A stretch of 19,481 nucleotides of DNA from DATMQA01 sp035566895 (lineage in GTDB: Bacteria; Verrucomicrobiota; Verrucomicrobiia; Limisphaerales; UBA8199), in the NCBI GenBank assembly GCA_035566895.1, contig DATMQA010000157.1:1-19481 (forward strand), in the 5' to 3' direction. Within the stretch, counting starts at the first letter, position 1, and each line of letters opens with the position of its first letter. The notes under the pieces are model-generated. The model did not search any database. It was given only the letters and a program-made list of their open reading frames with translations, and had not been told where the DNA came from. Shown in pieces: positions 14,407-19,481 of this stretch. Position numbers and translations under genes: made by a program.

Positions 14407-15112
14407 CACCGCGCGGCAGGGCGGCGAGGAGTATGGCTATCGTTTGCGTATCAGCGCGCCGCAACCCGATTTCGATTTGCGCGTCGTGCCTTCCAGCCTC
14501 ACCGTTCGCGCGAAGTCCAGCGCTACTCTCACCATTTACGCCCAGCGCAAAGATGGATTCACCGGGCCAATCAAACTGATTCTGAAGGACCCGTCGGCGG
14601 GCTTCTCCATTGCGCCAATCACACTCTCCAGCACCCAGACGGTCGCGCGGTTTAATCTCAAAACCGATCTGCTGGTGACTAAAGAACCGGCATCACTGTC
14701 CATTCTCGGCAGCGCGAAGGTTGGTGGCCGGGAACTCGCCCACGCTGCGGTGCCGGCGGAAGACAGGATGCAGGCGTTCTTGTGGCGGCATCTCGTCCCG
14801 GCCAAAGACCTGAGGGTCCTGGTGTTCGACCCCGCCTATGAGCCCCCGCCCAAACGTATCGCTTGGGCCTGTCCACCGCCTGCCATCGTGACTAACACCC
14901 TCGTTTCGGCCACTGCGAGCAACGCGACCAATATCATTGCCCGAACTAACTCTGCCGCCGACACCAATACGGTCGCCGCCGCGGACAAGCCGAAATTCAC
15001 CAGGCAACAAGTCGCCGTGCGTTTGAAACAGCTCAAGCTCCTCTTTGAGGAGGAAATGCTTACCGACGAGTTTTACGGGGAAAAGGTCGCCGAATGCGCA
15101 GCCGCCGAATGA
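14258..15112 (+). CDS. PPC-domain exported protein, C-terminal part (shifted frame, SHOCT-like end)
   Basis: This is the remainder of the preceding gene in the +1 frame. Removing one A from 14183-14185 gives DDWDVFQFTGKSNDTVVAEV, the expected PPC sequence, so the real continuation starts near 14186 and the start at 14258 is nominal. It completes the second PPC domain (DSVLKLTDAAGNLLAFNDDHED, then DGSYYVHIGDTARQGGEEYGYRLRI), then a beta-sandwich domain (FDLRVVPSSLTVRAKSSATL), a Thr/Asn/Ala-rich linker, and a C-terminal SHOCT-like helical hairpin (VAVRLKQLKLLFEEEMLTDEFYGEKVAE). The reconstructed protein would be about 768 residues. In this phylum such proteins regularly follow DUF1549/1553 and DUF1501 genes. 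Confidence 0.78.
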   Translation: MLKLTDAAGNLLAFNDDHEDLAAGLNTHAADSYLMATLPADGSYYVHIGDTARQGGEEYGYRLRISAPQPDFDLRVVPSSLTVRAKSSATLTIYAQRKDGFTGPIKLILKDPSAGFSIAPITLSSTQTVARFNLKTDLLVTKEPASLSILGSAKVGGRELAHAAVPAEDRMQAFLWRHLVPAKDLRVLVFDPAYEPPPKRIAWACPPPAIVTNTLVSATASNATNIIARTNSAADTNTVAAADKPKFTRQQVAVRLKQLKLLFEEEMLTDEFYGEKVAECAAAE

Positions 15113-15190
15113 TGTTGTAGCTGAACAGGATGCAGCGGCCGGGGGATTGAGGCATTTGCAGGGTGGTTTTCCGGGGGGTAGGTTTGTCAT

Positions 15191-16132
15191 ATGAAAAAGA
15201 ATATGACACCGGTCATTCTCGGCGCCATCGCGACTCTGAGCCTGGGTCTTTTGCGGGCCCATGCCGAGTTGGAGGTGTCCGCCGGGGTGCAAATTCACGC
15301 CAAGGCGGACTTTGTTGCGCCGCTTACACCGTATGGCGGCTGGGTTGAAGTAGGGTCATATGGGCGCTGCTGGCGTCCGTCGCATGTGGTCGTGGGGTGG
15401 CAACCTTACTGTGAAGGCCGCTGGGTATGGACTGATTGCGGCTGGTATTGGGAGAGCGACGAACCCTGGGGCTGGGCCTGCTACCATTACGGCTGGTGGG
15501 TGAATGATCCGGCCTATGGCTGGGTGTGGGTCCCGGATGTGGAATGGGCGCCGTGCTGGGTTTCCTGGCGGATTGGCGGCGGTTTCGTCGGGTGGGCGCC
15601 ATTACCGCCGCCGGGTTGGTTCTTCATTCATCACCCGGCGCCGAGCTTGTTTGTTTTCGTTGGGGCCGCGCATTTCGGGGACCCGGTCGGCCCGCGCAGC
15701 CTGATTGTAAACAATACGACCATCATCCGGCAGACCACCGAAATCAGCGAAATCAAGCACGAGACCCGGAACTTCACCGGAACAGACTCGCAAAAGGTTG
15801 TCGTCAATCGCGGCCCTGGCGTTGAGATATTCCAGAAGGCCACGGGGCGTGCTTTTACTCCCGTCCCAATTCGCGAGGCGGTTCTGCGGGCGCCTACCCC
15901 TGCGACTTTCAAGCGCGGCCCGTCCGGACCTTCGCCAGACCCGGCTCGAACCGGGGCCGCGGCGGAATCCAAACCGAGCGCGCCGGAACAGCGCGAAGGG
16001 CGCGGCGATGAGCGCTTCGGCCAGCCCGCCGGCGGCCAGTCCGACCACGGAACCCTGTTTGGTGGTGACCGCGGCGGCGGCGGGCGGGGCGGAGACCATG
16101 GCGGCGGCGGGCACGGTCATGGACGGTCGTGA
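15191..16132 (+). CDS. DUF6600 family tryptophan-rich exported protein
   Basis: A 313-residue protein with a signal peptide (MTPVILGAIATLSLGLLRAHA). Residues about 45-150 are a Trp/Tyr/Gly-rich repeat domain: GGWVEVGSYGRCWRP, GWQPYCEGRWVWTDCGWYW, DEPWGWACYHYGWWV, DPAYGWVWVPDVEWAPCWVSW and FVGWAPLPPPG. This matches DUF6600, known in many environmental bacteria but without assigned function. Residues about 185-240 are polar and include NNTTIIRQTTEISEI. The C-terminus is low complexity, ending in Gly-Gly-His-Gly-type repeats (GGGGRGGDHGGGGHGHGRS). Localisation is probably periplasmic or cell-surface. The ATG at 15191 is preceded by a G-rich run (15173-15178) that may act as Shine-Dalgarno at somewhat long spacing. 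Confidence 0.85.
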   Translation: MKKNMTPVILGAIATLSLGLLRAHAELEVSAGVQIHAKADFVAPLTPYGGWVEVGSYGRCWRPSHVVVGWQPYCEGRWVWTDCGWYWESDEPWGWACYHYGWWVNDPAYGWVWVPDVEWAPCWVSWRIGGGFVGWAPLPPPGWFFIHHPAPSLFVFVGAAHFGDPVGPRSLIVNNTTIIRQTTEISEIKHETRNFTGTDSQKVVVNRGPGVEIFQKATGRAFTPVPIREAVLRAPTPATFKRGPSGPSPDPARTGAAAESKPSAPEQREGRGDERFGQPAGGQSDHGTLFGGDRGGGGRGGDHGGGGHGHGRS

Positions 16133-16198
16133 GTTTTCTAATAAGACTGCCGGCCTGATTGCCTTGCTCCGGAAGCTCGCAGGGTGTTTCTTTGACAC

Positions 16199-17383
16199 GT
16201 GATATTACGCCCGCACAAGTGCTTGCCCCTGTCGCTCTCTGTGTGGTTGGCGTGGATGGGAGCGACCGCCGCTCCGGCTACCTCCGGGCGGGTCAGCGTC
16301 ATCCGGACTCCTGACAACGGCATCCAGCCACAAGCTGCGCTGGACAGCAAAGGCGTGGTTCACCTGATCTATTACAAGGGCGAGCCCGGCGGGGGAGACA
16401 TTTTCTACGTCCGCCGCGCCCCGGGCCAGGCGGGCTTCTCGAAGCCCATCATCGTAAACCGCCGGCCGGGCAGCGCGGTCGCGATGGGCAGCATCCGCGG
16501 AGCACAATTGGCCGTCGGCAAAAACAGTCGTATTCACGTAATTTGGGACGGCATGGGCAAGGGGGCCGGCACCGTTCCCATAAACGGCAAGGAAGCAGCG
16601 CCCCTCTTATACGCGCGACTCAACGATGAAGGAACAGCATTCGAACCCGAACGCAACCTCATTACTTACGCCGCGGGCCTGGACGGCGGCAGCTCCATCG
16701 CCGCCGATTCTCAAGGCAATGTCTATGCCGCCCGGCATGCGCCGCGTCCGGGAAACACCAACGGCGAAGCCGGACGCGCCGTTTTCCTGGCCCGCTCCAG
16801 CAACGAAGGAAAGACGTTCCAGCGGGAAACGCCGGCGTTGACCACGCCCACCGGCGCTTGCGCCTGTTGCGGCATGCGCGCCTTCGCCGACAGCTCGGGC
16901 GCGGTTTACATTCTGTTCCGCGCGGCCACCGAGGGCGTCAACCGCGACGAAATGCTTCTGGTTTCGTCGCGCCCCGGAGCCGAATTCGAAATTGCCAATG
17001 CCCACAAATGGAAAGCCAACTTCTGCCCGATGAGCAGCGCGACTTTGACCGAGATAAATGGCGGCGCCTTGGCGGCGTGGGAAACCGGCAGCCAGGTTTA
17101 CTTCGTAACCGTCAACCCGAAGACCTTGCAAGTGTCCATGCCAATCTGTCCAACTGGAGGAACCGGCCGGAAACATCCGGTGGCAGTTGCTAATGGGCGC
17201 CTGGAAACGCTGCTGGTCTGGACAGAGGGAACCGCCTGGGCCCAGGGCGGCAAAGTCGCGTGGCAGGTCTATGGGCCTGACGGCAAACCCGGTTCGGAAG
17301 CCGGTCGAGCCGATGGGGTTCCAGCCTGGAGCCTGGCAACTGCGTTCACAAAACTCGACGGCGATTTCGCAATCGTTTACTAA
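16199..17383 (+). CDS. Exported sialidase-like beta-propeller protein (BNR repeats)
   Basis: A 394-residue protein starting at GTG, with a signal peptide (CLPLSLSVWLAWMGATAAPA). It is built of beta-rich repeats of propeller type: PQAALDSKGVVHLIYYKG, then AQLAVGKNSRIHVIWDG, then GGSSIAADSQGNVYAARHA. One Asp-box-like motif occurs at ARSSNEGKTF (about 198-207). A cysteine cluster GACACCGMRA (219-228) followed by ADSSGAVYILFRAA is a recurring feature of uncharacterised exo-alpha-sialidase-fold proteins. The Arg triad and catalytic Tyr/Glu of true sialidases are not clearly identifiable, so sialidase activity should not be assumed. It begins 66 bases after the DUF6600 gene on the same strand. A GCCCC/GGGGC hairpin (17389-17407) directly downstream may help end transcription. 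Confidence 0.75.
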   Translation: MILRPHKCLPLSLSVWLAWMGATAAPATSGRVSVIRTPDNGIQPQAALDSKGVVHLIYYKGEPGGGDIFYVRRAPGQAGFSKPIIVNRRPGSAVAMGSIRGAQLAVGKNSRIHVIWDGMGKGAGTVPINGKEAAPLLYARLNDEGTAFEPERNLITYAAGLDGGSSIAADSQGNVYAARHAPRPGNTNGEAGRAVFLARSSNEGKTFQRETPALTTPTGACACCGMRAFADSSGAVYILFRAATEGVNRDEMLLVSSRPGAEFEIANAHKWKANFCPMSSATLTEINGGALAAWETGSQVYFVTVNPKTLQVSMPICPTGGTGRKHPVAVANGRLETLLVWTEGTAWAQGGKVAWQVYGPDGKPGSEAGRADGVPAWSLATAFTKLDGDFAIVY

Positions 17384-17388
17384 CATGT

Positions 17389-17407
17389 GCCCCGTCAGAG
17401 GTGGGGC
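17389..17407 (+). terminator. Weak hairpin downstream of the propeller gene
   Basis: GCCCC (17389-17393) pairs with GGGGC (17403-17407) across a 9-base loop, six bases after the stop codon. An alternative stem GGCGCG/CGCGCC overlaps it. There is no T tract, so intrinsic termination is doubtful. Confidence 0.25.
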
Positions 17408-17530
17408 GCGTCTGTCCTCAGCGCGCCGCAACGCACCAAAGGGGGACTCCAATCGAGTTCCAGTTTACAGAAATTGCTGTTATGTTCCCGAACTTACGAG
17501 TGAGACAGCGAAGGCAGCCATCAGACTTGC

Positions 17531-17986
17531 ATGCAAGCAGCTTTAAGCGTCGTGCTTCCTTTGGCCTGTGCCTGGGCCGAAAAGCAGGAATCAACCATCC
17601 TCCAGGAAGGAGTCGCGCTGAGCGCCGCCCTGCTGGAAGACGCTAAAAAGCTGGGCCTCGTTCATCCGGAACGAGTTCGGCTTCGAGCGGTTGAAAAGAT
17701 TCCACTGCCGCTGCACCCGGTTCTCCGGCGCATGGCTGAGCAGACGGGCCTGATTTCTCCACTGACCGCCGGCATGACTCTCCGTTATGGAATTTTCATC
17801 CGGTCGGATTGCTGGGGCGACCGCCGTCTGGCCGTTCACGAGTTGGCCCATGTGGCGCAATACGAGCGGTTGGGTGGGTTCCGGCCCTTCCTTAAACTGT
17901 ATCTGGGCGAGTGCATCAAGCATGGGTATCCGTTCGGGCCAATGGAACAAGAAGCGAAGCGGGCAGAACAGGAGATCTGTGGATGA
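17531..17986 (+). CDS. Small HExxH putative metallopeptidase-like protein
   Basis: A 151-residue protein of an uncharacterised family. The central motif is AVHELAHVAQYERLGG, a zinc-binding H-E-x-x-H (His103, Glu104, His107) within a helix, followed by FLKLYLGECIKHGYPFGPMEQEAKRAE. A glutamate in MEQEA (139 or 141) is the likely third ligand as in gluzincins; this is inference. Just before it, LRYGIFIRSDCWGDRRL is a conserved-looking strand and loop. There is no convincing signal peptide, although residues 3-16 are mildly hydrophobic. Family members I recall share RHGIFIR-type and HELVHxAQYERLGG-type segments and are annotated as hypothetical proteins. It lies 147 bases after the propeller gene; ATG at 17531 is the only start-like codon that keeps the full domain. 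Confidence 0.7.
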   Translation: MQAALSVVLPLACAWAEKQESTILQEGVALSAALLEDAKKLGLVHPERVRLRAVEKIPLPLHPVLRRMAEQTGLISPLTAGMTLRYGIFIRSDCWGDRRLAVHELAHVAQYERLGGFRPFLKLYLGECIKHGYPFGPMEQEAKRAEQEICG

Positions 17987-18488
17987 ACGAATTGGCTCAT
18001 CTCAGTTCTCTGCTTTGCCTCTTTGATTCTTCGTTGTTAATTCCCCTCCGAGCCGGGAGGGTGTATCCCCGCCGCTTTTGTGGTGCACCTCGGTAGAATT
18101 GTTGCCGTAAACCAAGACCTGGCGACGCCCAAAATCAGGACGCTCCTTGGGCCGCCGCCCGGTTAAACATCGCCATTACGTGGCCCGGGGCCACGCCCCA
18201 ACGGTTCATTTCAGTGCGGTTGGCATCCATTTTCGTTCAAGAAAATGCCTCCATACGGGTGGTGGCATAAGGTGTGCTGCCATTCCCTGGACGCAGTTTG
18301 CGTTTGTAACATTTCAATGGTGCGGGAGCTTATGGAAACTGAATGCTGCGAGTTGAACCTCGGTCGGCCTTCTGCCACGCTTTTCCGCTGCGGCGTCGTA
18401 CGTTTGGCGAGCCGGCGCCGCCGGCGGCTGATGCGGCGACAAACGAGGCAGCGTCCTTCCACGTCAACTTCCGGGGGAACCCGTTGAA
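17987..18488. other. Intergenic region with hairpins, no convincing gene
   Basis: No open frame in these roughly 500 bases looks like a protein; the frame 18245-18487 is Arg-rich and featureless. Three dyads are visible: CCCTCC/GGAGGG (18044-18061), CGTGGCCC/GGGCCACG almost without a loop (18179-18195), and CATTTTC/GAAAATG with loop GTTCAA (18228-18247, extendable by GGCA/TGCC with a bulge). Any of these could be a terminator or part of the leader of the response-regulator gene. Confidence 0.5.
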
Positions 18489-19307
18489 TTGAAAAACACG
18501 ACTTTATTTGGGCGGGGACTGGCAGCGACGTGGCGGCGCCTTGGCGTTAAGGCGCGGAATCATGTTTCGCACGAAGGAGCTTCTAATCCGGCGAAGGACT
18601 GGGCCATTATGGTTGTCGAGGATGACTTGCTGACCTTGATTAGTTTGTGCAAGGCGATTCGCACCGGTGTTCCGGGCGCATTGGTGCTCACCGCCCACTC
18701 GCTGGCGGAATCCCGCCTGCTGTTGAAGGAGTACACGGTCAATTTTCTGGTTCTGGACGTGAACCTGCCGGATGGCTCCGGAATTGATTTCATTTTTGAT
18801 GTCACGATGAACAATCCGGGGGCGAACATCGTCTTGATGACTAACACGCCGCTGCCGGAATACCGCGACCGGGCCGCGGCCTTTGGCGTCATGCATTTCC
18901 TGGCCAAGCCGGTCGAGCATAAGAGTCTCATCGCGATGATTCAGGAAAGCCGCAGGACGCCGGCGGCAATTTCAGAGGAAGAAACCTCGCAGTTTGACAT
19001 GGCCTTAAGCCGCTTGACGGTGCTGGACATCCTTCAACTGAAATGCCTGAACAACACGACCCAGGTTATCGTTTTCAAATCGGTCAAGCATGGCTCCGGC
19101 CGGGTGTTTTTTCAGAAAGGACAGATTATTCATGCGGAAACGGACCGCTCCAAAGGCCTGGCGGCCTTGACTGAACTCGTCAGTTGGAAAGGCGGGCATG
19201 CCGAGGAAGTTACGGATACTTCGGAAGTGGAACCCACGATCTCGGGTTCCTGGCAGAGCACATTGCTCATGGCCGCGCAGGCTGCGGACGAAAAAATGGC
19301 TAAGTGA
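18489..19307 (+). CDS. Response regulator: REC domain plus DUF4388 (PatA-like) domain
   Basis: A 272-residue cytoplasmic two-component protein. Residues about 37-150 are a receiver domain: IMVVEDD gives the acidic pocket (Glu44, Asp45, Asp46), LDVNLPDGSG the phospho-acceptor Asp90, MTNT the conserved Thr118, and LAKPVE the Lys140. Residues about 167-240 form a DUF4388 domain (FDMALSRLTVLDILQLKCLNN, then GRVFFQKGQIIHAETDRSKG), as found in PatA-like and gliding/biofilm-associated regulators. It contains no DNA-binding domain, so output is probably by protein interaction. The TTG at 18489 is taken as start because strand 1 of REC needs the residues before the ATG at 18609; a G-rich stretch (18473-18477) may serve as Shine-Dalgarno. 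This leaves a basic N-terminal extension of about 36 residues. No histidine kinase is in the window. Confidence 0.85.
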   Translation: MKNTTLFGRGLAATWRRLGVKARNHVSHEGASNPAKDWAIMVVEDDLLTLISLCKAIRTGVPGALVLTAHSLAESRLLLKEYTVNFLVLDVNLPDGSGIDFIFDVTMNNPGANIVLMTNTPLPEYRDRAAAFGVMHFLAKPVEHKSLIAMIQESRRTPAAISEEETSQFDMALSRLTVLDILQLKCLNNTTQVIVFKSVKHGSGRVFFQKGQIIHAETDRSKGLAALTELVSWKGGHAEEVTDTSEVEPTISGSWQSTLLMAAQAADEKMAK

Positions 19308-19340
19308 AGGCGCCGTTGCCTCAAATTTCGCGGCCATCTA

Positions 19341-19481
19341 AGTGCTCTGGGTCATAAGTTCGGTGACGTATTCAAAGGGTCAGGCCGCCAGCGCCTGTAC
19401 AGACGGGGTCTGGAGTTTGGCAACCAACTCGCGCAGCTCAACGCGTGTGAATTTCCATTCGAAGGGCTTGGCGACTTGTTC
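19341..19481. mobile_element. Probable end of an IS630-like insertion sequence
   Basis: The transposase stop codon is about 40 bases inside a possible element end. A TA at 19339-19340 is directly followed by AGTGCTCTGGGTCATAAG, which could be the terminal repeat next to the TA target duplication used by IS630 elements. The opposite end is outside the window, so the terminal repeat cannot be verified. The end would be only about 30 bases after the response-regulator stop. Confidence 0.35.
19380..19481 (-). CDS. C-terminal end of a probable IS630-type transposase (cut by window edge)
   Basis: The last 34 codons (33 residues plus TGA at 19380-19382) of a minus-strand gene that enters from the right edge. 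The peptide EQVAKPFEWKFTRVELRELV resembles the extreme C-terminus of IS630-family DDE transposases, which typically finish with a P-F-x-W-x-F/Y-T-R/x-x-x-L segment. With so few residues this is a recognition-based call, not proof. If right, the catalytic DDE domain lies outside the window. Confidence 0.5.
   Translation of the reverse strand, partial: EQVAKPFEWKFTRVELRELVAKLQTPSVQALAA

Noticed and set aside
18245..18487. 80-residue open frame upstream of the response regulator
   Set aside because: Arg- and Cys-rich without domain or ribosome-binding site, and it contains a hairpin; probably leader sequence.

Overview
The window looks like a chromosomal segment of a GC-rich, Gram-negative heterotroph, most likely Verrucomicrobia (Pedosphaera/Limisphaerales type) or another PVC-group bacterium. 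This rests on protein families: a DUF1549/DUF1553 gene followed by a DUF1501 gene and a PPC-domain protein, a tryptophan-rich DUF6600 protein, a ThuA-like secreted protein, a sulfatase with an FGly motif, and abundant short intergenic repeats. No 16S or other phylogenetic marker is present, so the assignment is inference.

Layout. (1) 1-8095 is a glycan-degradation block: the 3' part of a GH125 exo-alpha-mannosidase (cut by the left edge), an alpha/beta-hydrolase fused to a multi-helix membrane region and a C-terminal soluble domain, then a GH95 alpha-L-fucosidase (minus strand) divergent from a ThuA-like protein (plus strand), which converges on a secreted formylglycine sulfatase (minus strand). 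Simple-sequence repeats sit exactly on both stop codons of the convergent thuA-like/sulfatase pair. (2) 8336-9247 is a HEAT-repeat protein, divergent from the sulfatase, followed by about 690 bases without a convincing gene (terminator-like hairpin, an 11/12-bp tandem repeat, a structured leader and a possible promoter). (3) 9938-15112 is a damaged operon: the DUF1549/DUF1553 gene has lost one base in a C run, the DUF1501 gene lacks its middle and is out of frame, and the PPC-domain gene has one extra A. A REPIN-like 35-bp inverted repeat lies between the second and third genes. (4) 15191-17986 holds a secreted DUF6600 protein, a secreted beta-propeller (sialidase-like) protein and a small HExxH putative metallopeptidase. 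(5) 18489-19307 is a REC-DUF4388 response regulator, followed at the right edge by the C-terminal end of a probable IS630-type transposase on the minus strand.

How it fits together. The GH125, GH95, sulfatase and ThuA-like genes would suit breakdown of mannose- and fucose-containing, possibly sulfated, glycans outside the cytoplasm or in the periplasm. No SusC/SusD-type transporter is visible. The DUF1549/1553-DUF1501-PPC set is a recurrent but functionally obscure group of exported proteins in this phylum. I did not find a clear new defence or mobile system. The most unusual signals are the clustered lesions in one operon, the REPIN-like element, and the repeats placed at gene ends.
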